Assembly: GCF_008727775.1 (NCBI RefSeq)
Contig: NZ_CP044232.1
Span: 62,001 to 126,000, forward strand
Length of the DNA stretch: 64,000 nt
Reading direction: 5' to 3'
DNA from: Microbacterium lushaniae
Lineage (GTDB): Bacteria > Actinomycetota > Actinomycetes > Actinomycetales > Microbacteriaceae
In this document: piece after piece, positions 27,511 to 35,230 of the stretch
Layout: every line of letters starts with the position of its first letter
Position numbering within the stretch: the first letter of the stretch is position 1
The notes under the pieces: model-generated
Database searches by the model: none
What the model saw: only the letters and a program-made list of their open reading frames with translations
What the model was told of the DNA's origin: nothing
Made by a program: the position numbers and the translations under genes

Positions 27511-27708
27511 ATGAGTGACGAAGAGAAGTCGGAGTCCAAAGGTTTCGCGAAGGGCACCGGTGTCGGCATCGGCGTCGCGTTGGGTCTTGCCGTGGGTGCG
27601 GCCCTCGGGATCGCGACCGAGAACCTCGCGCTGTGGCTGGGCATCGGTCTGGCCGTGGGCATCGCGGCCGGTGGGGCATTCGACGTGCGAGGCGGTGGTC
27701 GCAAGTAA
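27511..27708 (+). CDS. Small glycine-zipper membrane protein
   Basis: 65 aa. Charged N-terminus (MSDEEKSESKGFAKG) followed by two glycine/alanine-rich spans (GVGIGVALGLAVGAALGIA and LWLGIGLAVGIAAGGAF) with GxxxG spacing. A TAGCGT box lies seven bases before the ATG, indicating a leaderless transcript. Function unknown; glycine-zipper spans often oligomerise. Confidence 0.65.
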   Translation: MSDEEKSESKGFAKGTGVGIGVALGLAVGAALGIATENLALWLGIGLAVGIAAGGAFDVRGGGRK

Positions 27709-27722
27709 GCGACCCACATGAA

Positions 27723-27758
27723 GAATCGGCTGCTCCCCGCACGGGAAGCAGCCGATTC
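27723..27758. terminator. Strong bidirectional hairpin
   Basis: A 12-bp perfect stem GAATCGGCTGCT / AGCAGCCGATTC with a GC-rich 12-base loop, between the convergent genes ending at 27708 and 27770. It is the clearest terminator structure in the window. Confidence 0.75.
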
Positions 27759-27769
27759 GCGCACGTGGC

Positions 27770-28531
27770 TCAGTGGGTGCGGCGGCGGTAGAGGCGCATG
27801 GCGAGGGCGAAGGCCACCACGAGGATGCCGAGGCACCACGCCAGGGCGATCCAGATGTCCGATCCCACCGGCTGCTGGGTGAACAGGTCGCGCATCGAGT
27901 TCACGATGGAGGTGACCGGCTGGTTCTCCGCGAACCAGCGCACCGGCCCCGGCATCGTGTCGGTCGGCACGAACGCCGAACTGACGAACGGCAGGAAGAT
28001 CAGCGGGTAGGAGAACGCGCTGGCCCCGTCCACCGTCCTGGCCGACAGTCCGGCGATCACCGCGACCCACGTCAGCGCGAGGGTGAACAGCACGAGCATC
28101 CCGGCGACGGCGAGCCACTCCAGCACGCCGGCACCCGATCGGAAGCCCATCAGCAGTGCGACCCCCACGACGAGCACGAGCGAGATCGTGTTCGCCACGA
28201 GCGAGGTCAGCACGTGCCCCCACAGCACGGCGGAGCGTGCGATGGGCATCGACTGGAAGCGCTCGAAGATCCCGCCCTGCATGTCCAGGAACAGCCGGTA
28301 CGCCGTGTACGCGATGCCGGATGCGACGGTGATCAGGAGGATGCCGGGGAGCATGTAGTCGATGTACGACTGCGAGCCGGAGTCGATCGCCCCGCCGAAC
28401 ACGTAGACGAACAGCAGCATCAGCGCGATGGGGGTCACCGCGGTGGTGATGATCGTGTCGGGGCTGCGCAGGATGTGTCGCAGCGAGCGCCCGGTGAGGA
28501 CGGCGGTGTCGCCGAAGAAGTGGGTGGTCAT
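27770..28531 (-). CDS. ABC-2 type multidrug exporter permease (DrrB-like)
   Basis: 253 aa with six membrane segments. It carries family features such as GRSLRHILRSPDTIITT at the N-terminus, YIDYMLPGILLITVASG and FERFQSMPIARSAVLWG in the ABC-2 loop, and a C-terminal NPV-like turn. ATG at 28531 rather than the upstream frame opening. It lies ten bases after the ATPase gene, with which it forms an exporter. Confidence 0.85.
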   Translation of the reverse strand: MTTHFFGDTAVLTGRSLRHILRSPDTIITTAVTPIALMLLFVYVFGGAIDSGSQSYIDYMLPGILLITVASGIAYTAYRLFLDMQGGIFERFQSMPIARSAVLWGHVLTSLVANTISLVLVVGVALLMGFRSGAGVLEWLAVAGMLVLFTLALTWVAVIAGLSARTVDGASAFSYPLIFLPFVSSAFVPTDTMPGPVRWFAENQPVTSIVNSMRDLFTQQPVGSDIWIALAWCLGILVVAFALAMRLYRRRTH

Positions 28532-28541
28532 GGCAGGTTCC

Positions 28542-29339
28542 TTACTCGGATGCGCCGGGCGCACCGGGTTCGCCGGGGGAGGTGGGGCGGCTGGTGCCGC
28601 CGGTGATGGCGAGGAAGATCTCCTCGAGCGTGGGCTGCTTCTCCACGTACTCGACCGTCGCCGGGGGGAGCAGCGCCTTCAGCTGGGCGAGAGTGCCGTC
28701 GGCGATGATGCGGCCCTCGTGGAGGATCGCGATGCGGTCGGCCAGCTGCTCGGCCTCGTCGAGGTACTGCGTCGTCAGCAGCACGGTCGTCCCTCCCGCG
28801 GCGAGCTCGCGCACGGCCTGCCACACCTCGATGCGGGCCTCGGGGTCCAGGCCCGTGGTCGGCTCATCGAGGAAGATGACGGCCGGTGCCCCGATGAGGC
28901 TCATCGCGATGTCGAGCCGCCGGCGCATGCCGCCGGAATAGGTGGACGCCTTCCGTGCGCCCGCCTCGGTGAGCCGGAAACGCGCGAGCAGGTCGTCGGC
29001 GATGCGACCGGGATCGTTCTGGTGACGCAGCTTCGCCACCAGAACGAGGTTCTCCCGCCCGGTGAGCACTTCGTCGACGGCGGCGAACTGCCCCGTGAGA
29101 CTGATCGATTCACGGACGCCGCGGGGGTCGGCGGCCACGTCGTGCCCGTCGACGACGGCGGACCCGGCATCGCCGGAGAGCAGCGTGGAGAGGATCTTGA
29201 CGATCGTGGTCTTTCCCGCGCCGTTGGAGCCGAGCAGCGCGAAGATGCTGCCCCGGGTGACGTCGAGATCGACGCCGCGGAGCACCGACACGTCGCCGAA
29301 GGCCTTCTCGAGGGCGCGGATGCGGATGGCGGTGGTCAT
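28542..29339 (-). CDS. Multidrug exporter ATPase (DrrA-like)
   Basis: 265 aa, ATG at 29339. Walker A GSNGAGKTT at 37-45, signature YSGGMRRRLDIAMSL, Walker B FLDEPTTGLDPEAR, H-loop TTQYLDEAEQLADR. The residues after 225 are a shortened DrrA-type tail. It works with the permease to extrude a hydrophobic compound, with expression likely under the PadR regulator two genes upstream. Confidence 0.88.
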   Translation of the reverse strand: MTTAIRIRALEKAFGDVSVLRGVDLDVTRGSIFALLGSNGAGKTTIVKILSTLLSGDAGSAVVDGHDVAADPRGVRESISLTGQFAAVDEVLTGRENLVLVAKLRHQNDPGRIADDLLARFRLTEAGARKASTYSGGMRRRLDIAMSLIGAPAVIFLDEPTTGLDPEARIEVWQAVRELAAGGTTVLLTTQYLDEAEQLADRIAILHEGRIIADGTLAQLKALLPPATVEYVEKQPTLEEIFLAITGGTSRPTSPGEPGAPGASE

Positions 29340-29477
29340 GGGAGTTCCTTTGCGAGATGAGGGTGTGACCGTGCGGGTGACGTGCGGAAAATGGCCGCAC
29401 GAGGCCATCGCCTCGAGCCCGAAGGGCGGGAGGGCGTGGTGGACGTTCCGTGAGGACGGGGCGCGCGGCCCCGGGGG

Positions 29478-29840
29478 TCAGGCGGTGTCGTCGTGTTCGG
29501 CGGCCTCGATGGCACGTTCGAGCCGGGCCCGCTCCTTGCGGATCCAGCTCCCGCCGCCGTAGTTCTCCATGAACGTCTCGGCGAAGGAGACGGGGTCGCT
29601 TCCGACGACGTCGCGGATGGGAGTGCCGGCCGCCGCGCTCTGCTCGAGGAGGTCGCCGAGGTCGTCGAGCATCGCGACGAGGCTCGCACCGCTGTCGCTG
29701 GGTCCGAGGTGCAGCAGGTATCGCTCGAGCGCCACGGCGGCCTGCCGGTACGGATCGGGCAGGCGCTTCACGCGCGCCTTGTACGCCAGGTAGCGCTTCT
29801 TCTCACCGAGATCGCCGATGATCTTCTCGTACCAGGCCAT
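29478..29840 (-). CDS. DUF1048-family protein
   Basis: 120 aa, soluble and helical, with the DUF1048 features: EKIIGDLGEKKRYLAYKARV at the start, LPDPYRQAAVALERYLLHLG in the middle and ETFMENYGGGSWIRKERARL near the end. It begins one base after the PadR stop. DUF1048 genes are regularly found between PadR regulators and drug ABC exporters, but the biochemical role is not known. Confidence 0.8.
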   Translation of the reverse strand: MAWYEKIIGDLGEKKRYLAYKARVKRLPDPYRQAAVALERYLLHLGPSDSGASLVAMLDDLGDLLEQSAAAGTPIRDVVGSDPVSFAETFMENYGGGSWIRKERARLERAIEAAEHDDTA

Positions 29841-29841
29841 G

Positions 29842-30171
29842 TCAGTCTCCTTCCGTGCGGAGCTGTTCGAGCCGTTCGGCGAGGACGCTCCAGGTGGTCC
29901 AGAATTCGGCGAGCTTGTCCCGCCCTGCGGTGTTCAGCGTGTAGACCTTGCGCGGCGGACCCTTCTCGGAGGGCACCTTCTCCACGTCGACCAGTCCGCG
30001 CTGCTCGATGCGCACGAGGAGCGCGTAGATCGTGCCCTCCGCGATGTCGGCGAAGCCGCGCTCGCGCAGCCCCGCCGTGATCTCGTACCCGTAGGCGGGT
30101 CGCCGCGCGAGGACCGCGAGCACGATCCCCTCCAGGACCCCCTTGAGCATCTCCGTGTCCTGCTTGCCCAT
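29842..30171 (-). CDS. PadR-family transcriptional regulator
   Basis: 109 aa of the small PadR subclass: winged helix KGVLEGIVLAVLARRPAYGYEITAGLRERGF, then EGTIYALLVRIEQRGLVD and KGPPRKVYTLNTAGRDKLAE, followed by the dimer helix. First gene of the PadR-DUF1048-ATPase-permease operon; candidate operators lie 28-68 bases upstream. Confidence 0.88.
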   Translation of the reverse strand: MGKQDTEMLKGVLEGIVLAVLARRPAYGYEITAGLRERGFADIAEGTIYALLVRIEQRGLVDVEKVPSEKGPPRKVYTLNTAGRDKLAEFWTTWSVLAERLEQLRTEGD

Positions 30172-30198
30172 GAAGCTCGCTCCCGCATCTCAGTGTCA

Positions 30199-30239
30199 CT
30201 AGGTACCGGTACATAGTAAGACCGAATACCGGTAGATAG
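30199..30239. promoter_or_regulatory. Two PadR-type operators
   Basis: CTAGGTACCGGTACATAG (30199-30216) is an 18-bp near-perfect palindrome. GAATACCGGTAGATAG (30224-30239) repeats the TACCGGTA core 24 bp further on. A third weak half-site (GAATACCG) follows at about 30248. AT-rich direct repeats of one palindrome immediately ahead of a padR gene fit autoregulation. Confidence 0.6.
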
Positions 30240-30415
30240 CAACACTGAATACCGACGATGTCAGGACCGCGTGAGGAAGCGCGTCCCGCCCGTATGGATT
30301 CCGTGAGGACGGCCGCGCGGGGCACGCGCGGGGTGTTGCATCGGATCCCGTGGCCGCCGCGCGTGGTCACCCGCGCCACAGCAGTCGCGCGGTCGCACCC
30401 GTTCAAGGAGCTCCC

Positions 30416-30556
30416 GTGCTCGATGTCGTCTATCTCACAGCAACGCTGGCGCTGTTCGCGCTGGTCGCGCTGGTCGCCCGGGGGGTGGAGCACCTCGGCC
30501 CACGCGCCGCCGGCTCCGCCCAGCGTGAAGCGGTGAGTGGGGAGGGGCAGGAATGA
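30416..30556 (+). CDS. Small membrane protein heading the kdp operon
   Basis: 46 aa from GTG 30416, with AAGGAG seven bases ahead. One span (VYLTATLALFALVALVARG) and a polar tail. Its stop overlaps the kdpF ATG (AATGA), showing coupling. Possibly an extra assembly or regulatory peptide for the pump. I do not know a named family. Confidence 0.6.
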   Translation: MLDVVYLTATLALFALVALVARGVEHLGPRAAGSAQREAVSGEGQE

Positions 30557-30642
30557 TCGTCTTCTCGCTGCTGGCCACCGTGCTCGCCGTCGCCGCCGTG
30601 GTGTACCTGGTGGTCGCCCTCGTGCGGCCGGAGAGGTTCTGA
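30553..30642 (+). CDS. kdpF: Potassium-transporting ATPase subunit KdpF
   Basis: 29-aa single-span peptide ([29 protein letters not shown] minus nothing else; quoted here only as ends MIVF and RPERF), the usual size and C-terminal RPE-F signature of KdpF, which stabilises the KdpABC complex. ATG overlaps the previous stop, and kdpA begins one base after its stop. Confidence 0.85.
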   Translation: MIVFSLLATVLAVAAVVYLVVALVRPERF

Positions 30643-30643
30643 C

Positions 30644-32326
30644 ATGGATGCCGGGACCATCTGGTCGATCGCGCTCACCGCGGCAACCCTCATCCTCGCC
30701 CTCGCGCTGGCCTACCGGCCCGTGGGCGACTACATCGCCCGTATCTACACCGGCACGAAAGACCTCGCCGTCGAGCGGGCGACGTACCGTCTGATCGGCG
30801 TCGACCCCGCCGGCGCCCAGACGTGGCAGGCCTACCTGCGCTCGGTGCTGCTGTTCTCCGCCGTGGGCGTGCTGCTGGTGTACGGCCTCATGCGTCTGCA
30901 GCAGTTCCTGCCCTACGCCCTCGGGATGCCCGCCCCCGGCGAGGCGCTGTCGTTCAACACCGCCGTCTCGTTCGTGACGAACACGAACTGGCAGTCGTAC
31001 TCGGGCGAGACGACGCTGGGCTACACCGTCCAGTTCGCCGCGCTCGCCGTGCAGAACTTCGTCTCCGCCGCGGTCGGGATCGCCGTGGCGATCGCCCTGG
31101 TGCGCGGCTTCGCCTCCCGCCGGGGCGGGGTGATCGGCAACTTCTGGGTCGACCTCGTGCGCGGCACGTACCGGCTGCTCCTGCCCTTCTCGATCGTCGC
31201 CGCCATCGTTCTGCTGGCCGGCGGCGTCATCCAGAACGTCAACGGGTTCACCGACGCCGCCACGCTGACCGGCGCGGCGCAGTCCATCCCCGGTGGCCCG
31301 GTCGCCTCGCAGGAGGCGATCAAGCTCCTCGGCACCAACGGCGGCGGGTTCTTCAACGTCAACTCCGCCCACCCGTTCGAGAACCCGACCCCGTGGACGA
31401 ATCTCTTCGAGATCTTCCTCATGCTCGTGATCCCCTTCGCGATGCCTCGGGCCTTCGGCAGGATCGTCGGCGACAACCGCCAGGGCTACGCGATCCTCGC
31501 CGTCATGGCCGGCATCTTCGTCGCGTCCACGGCGATCCTCACGGCGCTGGAGAGCGCGGGTGCCGGTGCGGCGCCGCAGCTGGCCGGCGGTGCGATGGAG
31601 GGCAAGGAGGTGCGCTTCGGCATCTTCGGGTCGACGCTGTTCGGCAGTACGAGCACGCTGACCTCCACCGGGGCGGTCAACTCCATGCACGACAGCTACA
31701 CGGCGCTGGGCGGCATGATGCCGATGATCAACATGATGCTGGGGGAGATCGCCCCCGGCGGCGTCGGATCGGGCCTGTACGGGATGCTGGTGCTCGCGGT
31801 CATCGCGGTGTTCGTCGGCGGACTCCTCATCGGCCGCACGCCGGAGTACCTCGGCAAGAAGATCGGTCCGCGGGAGATCAAGCTCGCGAGCCTGTACATC
31901 CTCGTCACCCCGACCCTCGTGCTCGCCGGCACGGCGCTGAGCTTCGCGATCCCCGGCATCCGGGCAGACGTCGAATCGACCTCGATCTGGAATCCGGGCG
32001 TGCACGGCCTGAGCGAAGTGCTCTACGCGTTCACGTCGGCGGCGAACAACAACGGGTCGGCTTTCGCCGGGCTCACCGCCAACACCCCGTGGCTGAACAC
32101 CGCCCTGGGCGTGGCGATGCTGCTCGGCCGCTTCCTGCCGATCGTCTTCGTCCTCGCGCTGGCCGGCTCGCTCGCCGCGCAGGACAAGGTTCCCTCCACC
32201 GCCGGGACCCTCCCCACCCACCGCCCGCAGTTCGCGGGCCTCCTGGCCGGTGTCGCCGTCATCGTCACCGCTCTCACCTACTTCCCGGTCCTGACCCTGG
32301 GACCCCTCGCCGAAGGACTCGCCTGA
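30644..32326 (+). CDS. kdpA: Potassium-transporting ATPase subunit KdpA
   Basis: 560-aa channel-like subunit holding the K+ selectivity filter, with about ten spans. Pore-loop motifs are visible: [56 protein letters not shown] and [15 protein letters not shown], one for each of the four pseudo-repeats. Full length; tightly spaced with kdpB (one base). Confidence 0.96.
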   Translation: MDAGTIWSIALTAATLILALALAYRPVGDYIARIYTGTKDLAVERATYRLIGVDPAGAQTWQAYLRSVLLFSAVGVLLVYGLMRLQQFLPYALGMPAPGEALSFNTAVSFVTNTNWQSYSGETTLGYTVQFAALAVQNFVSAAVGIAVAIALVRGFASRRGGVIGNFWVDLVRGTYRLLLPFSIVAAIVLLAGGVIQNVNGFTDAATLTGAAQSIPGGPVASQEAIKLLGTNGGGFFNVNSAHPFENPTPWTNLFEIFLMLVIPFAMPRAFGRIVGDNRQGYAILAVMAGIFVASTAILTALESAGAGAAPQLAGGAMEGKEVRFGIFGSTLFGSTSTLTSTGAVNSMHDSYTALGGMMPMINMMLGEIAPGGVGSGLYGMLVLAVIAVFVGGLLIGRTPEYLGKKIGPREIKLASLYILVTPTLVLAGTALSFAIPGIRADVESTSIWNPGVHGLSEVLYAFTSAANNNGSAFAGLTANTPWLNTALGVAMLLGRFLPIVFVLALAGSLAAQDKVPSTAGTLPTHRPQFAGLLAGVAVIVTALTYFPVLTLGPLAEGLA

Positions 32327-32327
32327 C

Positions 32328-34520
32328 ATGTCCACCACTTCGCTCACCTCGGATCCCCTGGCCGTCCAGGAGCCCGGACGTCCGTCGTCCCGCCAGACGC
32401 CCCCGCCCCCGCGCGGCCGTGCGTTCAGCGCCGCGCAGGTCGTCGAGGCCCTCCCCGGCGCGCTGCGCAAGCTGAACCCGGCGGCGCAGTGGCGCAACCC
32501 GGTCATGTTCCTCGTGTGGGTCGGCGCCGCCCTCACCACGCTCATCGCGATCGCCGAGCCCTTCCTCGGCGGGCCGGCCTCCTCCGGCGGCGCGGCGGTG
32601 CCGTGGGGATTCACGTGGGGGATCGCGGTGTGGCTGTGGCTGACGGTGCTCTTCGCCAACGTCGCCGAGGCCGTCGCCGAAGGACGCGGCAAGGCGCAGG
32701 CCGCCACGCTCCGCCAGACCCGCACCACCACCACGGCCCACCGCGTCTCCGGATACGACGGCACGACGGATGCGGCGGCCCTCGCCGCGCGCCTGGACGA
32801 GGTGCCCTCGGGCGACCTCCGCGTGGGCGATGTGGTGGTCGTGGTGGCAGGGCAGCTGATCCCCGGCGACGGCGACATCGTCCACGGCATCGCGACGGTC
32901 GACGAATCCGCCATCACCGGCGAATCGGCGCCCGTGGTCCGCGAGTCCGGCGGCGACCGCAGTGCCGTCACCGGCGGCACGCGCGTGCTCTCCGACCGGA
33001 TCGTCGTGCGGATCACCTCCAAGCCGGGGGAGACCTTCGTCGACCGGATGATCGCGCTCGTGGAGGGCGCCTCGCGTCAGCGCACGCCGAACGAGATCGC
33101 GCTGAACATCCTGCTGGCAAGCCTGTCGATCGTCTTCGTCATCGTCGTGCTGGTGATGAACCCGATCGCCTCCTACGCCGCATCCCCCGTGTCGATCCCG
33201 GTGCTCGTGGCGCTGCTGGTGTGCCTCATCCCCACCACGATCGGGGCGCTGCTGTCTGCCATCGGCATCGCCGGCATGGACCGGCTCGTCCAGCGCAACG
33301 TCCTGGCGCTGTCGGGCCGCGCCGTCGAAGCGGCCGGCGATGTCACGACGCTGCTCCTGGACAAGACCGGAACCATCACGTACGGCAACCGGCGCGCGAG
33401 CGAGTTCGTGCCCATGCCGGGCGTGGACGCCCGGGCGGTGGCCGAGGCCGCGTCGCTGTCGTCACTGGCCGACCCCACCCCCGAGGGCACGTCGGTGGTC
33501 GAGCTGGCCGCCGCCCAGGGGGTCGTGGCCGACATGCCGGCGGATGCGGTGGCCGTGCCGTTCACCGCACAGACACGTATGAGCGGTGTCGACCTGCCCG
33601 ACGGCACCCAGGTGCGCAAGGGTGCCGCATCCGCGGTGCTCGCGTGGCTGGAGGCGGAGACCCCCGGGGTCGCCGCGCAGGTGCGCGCGCACGTGAGCGG
33701 CGAGGCCGACGCGATCGCGCAGTCGGGCGGCACACCGCTCGTCGTCGCCGTCCTCCGGCAGGGCCCGGACGGCGCGCGGGGCGAGGTGCTGGGCGTCATC
33801 CACCTCAAGGACATCGTCAAGGACGGGCTGCGCGAACGCTTCGCCGAGCTGCGGGCGATGGGCATCCGCACCGTCATGATCACCGGTGACAACCCGCTCA
33901 CCGCGAAGGCCATCGCCGCCGAGGCGGGGGTCGACGACTACCTCGCCGAGGCAACGCCGGAAGACAAGCTGGCGCTCATCATGCGCGAGCAGGAGGGCGG
34001 CAACCTCGTCGCGATGACCGGCGACGGCACCAACGACGCCCCCGCCCTCGCGCAGGCCGATGTCGGCGTGGCCATGAACACCGGCACGTCGGCGGCCAAG
34101 GAGGCCGGCAACATGGTCGACCTCGACTCCGACCCGACCAAGCTCATCGACATCGTCCGCATCGGCAAGCAGCTGCTGATCACCCGTGGTGCGCTCACGA
34201 CGTTCTCGCTCGCGAACGACATCGCGAAGTACTTCGCGATCATCCCGGCGATGTTCATGGGCGTCTTCCCCGGACTGGCGGCGCTGAACATCATGCAGCT
34301 GTCGTCGCCGGCGTCGGCGGTGACCAGCGCCATCATCTTCAACGCGCTCGTCATCATCGCGCTCATCCCGCTCGCCCTGCGCGGCGTCGCCTACCGCGCG
34401 GCCGGAGCATCGAGCATCCTGAGCCGCAACCTGCTCGTGTACGGCATCGGCGGCGTGCTCGTCCCCTTCATCGGCATCAAGCTCATCGACCTCGTCGTGA
34501 GCGTCATCCCCGGCTTCTGA
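32328..34520 (+). CDS. kdpB: Potassium-transporting ATPase subunit KdpB
   Basis: 730-aa P-type ATPase that energises K+ uptake. TGES in the actuator domain, phosphorylated aspartate in DKTGT at residue 345, KGAASAV in the nucleotide domain and [20 protein letters not shown] in the hinge. About seven spans. The N-terminal 30 residues are Pro/Ser-rich and longer than in E. coli. Confidence 0.97.
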   Translation: MSTTSLTSDPLAVQEPGRPSSRQTPPPPRGRAFSAAQVVEALPGALRKLNPAAQWRNPVMFLVWVGAALTTLIAIAEPFLGGPASSGGAAVPWGFTWGIAVWLWLTVLFANVAEAVAEGRGKAQAATLRQTRTTTTAHRVSGYDGTTDAAALAARLDEVPSGDLRVGDVVVVVAGQLIPGDGDIVHGIATVDESAITGESAPVVRESGGDRSAVTGGTRVLSDRIVVRITSKPGETFVDRMIALVEGASRQRTPNEIALNILLASLSIVFVIVVLVMNPIASYAASPVSIPVLVALLVCLIPTTIGALLSAIGIAGMDRLVQRNVLALSGRAVEAAGDVTTLLLDKTGTITYGNRRASEFVPMPGVDARAVAEAASLSSLADPTPEGTSVVELAAAQGVVADMPADAVAVPFTAQTRMSGVDLPDGTQVRKGAASAVLAWLEAETPGVAAQVRAHVSGEADAIAQSGGTPLVVAVLRQGPDGARGEVLGVIHLKDIVKDGLRERFAELRAMGIRTVMITGDNPLTAKAIAAEAGVDDYLAEATPEDKLALIMREQEGGNLVAMTGDGTNDAPALAQADVGVAMNTGTSAAKEAGNMVDLDSDPTKLIDIVRIGKQLLITRGALTTFSLANDIAKYFAIIPAMFMGVFPGLAALNIMQLSSPASAVTSAIIFNALVIIALIPLALRGVAYRAAGASSILSRNLLVYGIGGVLVPFIGIKLIDLVVSVIPGF

Positions 34521-34531
34521 GGAGCACCCCC

Positions 34532-35143
34532 ATGACCACCGCACGCACCTCCCTGCGCACCGCCGGCGTCGCCGTCCGCGCGATGCTCGTCTTCACCGCC
34601 GTCCTCGGCATCGGCTACATGCTGTTGATCACCGCCGTCGGGCAGCTCGTCCTCCCGCACCAGGCCAACGGCTCGCTCGTGCGCGACGCCGACGGCGTCG
34701 TGATCGGGTCGGAGCTGATCGGGCAGGGGTGGACGGATGCCGAGGGCGCACCGCTCCCGGAGTACTTCCAGTCGCGCCCCTCCGCCGCCGGCGAGGGGTA
34801 CGACGCCGCCGCCTCGAGCGGGTCGAACCTCGGACCCGAGAGCGACGACCTCGTCGCGGCGATCCAGGAGCGCCGCTCCGCGATCAGCGACGGCGACGGC
34901 GTCGCGCCGGGAGACATCCCCGCCGATGCGGTCACGGCGTCGGGGTCGGGTCTGGATCCCGACATCAGCGTCGAGTACGCCGCGCTGCAGGCCGACCGCG
35001 TCGCCGAAGCGCGCGGCATCCCGGCCGGCGACGTCCAGGAGCTCGTCCGGGCGCACGTGCAGCAGCGCGACCTCGGCTTCCTCGGCGAGGAGCGCGTGAA
35101 CGTGCTGGAGCTGAATCGGGCGCTGGACGCGCTGAAGGACTGA
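34532..35143 (+). CDS. kdpC: Potassium-transporting ATPase subunit KdpC
   Basis: 203-aa single-span subunit assisting ATP binding. N-terminal span (VRAMLVFTAVLGIGYMLLIT), then GSELIGQ, PEYFQSRPSAAG and GSNLGPES as in the family, and the C-terminal VNVLELNRALD. Typical length. Confidence 0.95.
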   Translation: MTTARTSLRTAGVAVRAMLVFTAVLGIGYMLLITAVGQLVLPHQANGSLVRDADGVVIGSELIGQGWTDAEGAPLPEYFQSRPSAAGEGYDAAASSGSNLGPESDDLVAAIQERRSAISDGDGVAPGDIPADAVTASGSGLDPDISVEYAALQADRVAEARGIPAGDVQELVRAHVQQRDLGFLGEERVNVLELNRALDALKD

Positions 35144-35155
35144 GAGAATCCCGCC

Positions 35156-35230
35156 ATGACCTCCCGCACATCCCCCGCCGGCCGCCCCCCTGACGCGGCC
35201 GCCCTCGGCGCGGCGGGAGCGGCGGCGTGA
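35156..35230 (+). CDS. Possible 24-aa leader ORF overlapping the kdpD start
   Basis: ATG at 35156 opens a 24-codon frame (begins MTSRTSPAG, ends AAGAAA) whose TGA overlaps the GTG of kdpD at 35227. It could be a translational coupler for the sensor kinase. Alternatively it is a former kdpD N-terminus separated by a one-base shift. Composition is alanine-rich and not informative. Confidence 0.3.
   Translation: MTSRTSPAGRPPDAAALGAAGAAA

Noticed and set aside
29440..30330. TTCCGTGAGGACGG occurring at about 29446 and 30298 as a regulatory repeat
   Set aside because: Only two 14-base copies in different orientations relative to genes, without symmetry; probably chance or minor duplication.
30240..30415. 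A c-di-AMP (ydaO-type) riboswitch ahead of kdp
   Set aside because: Such switches are known upstream of potassium genes in actinobacteria, but I could not find the conserved core in this 175-base stretch.
29768..33022. 1084-codon minus-strand frame over the kdp region
   Set aside because: Spans PadR, promoters and kdpFAB antisense; low-complexity translation and no homology, while the plus-strand kdp genes are certain.
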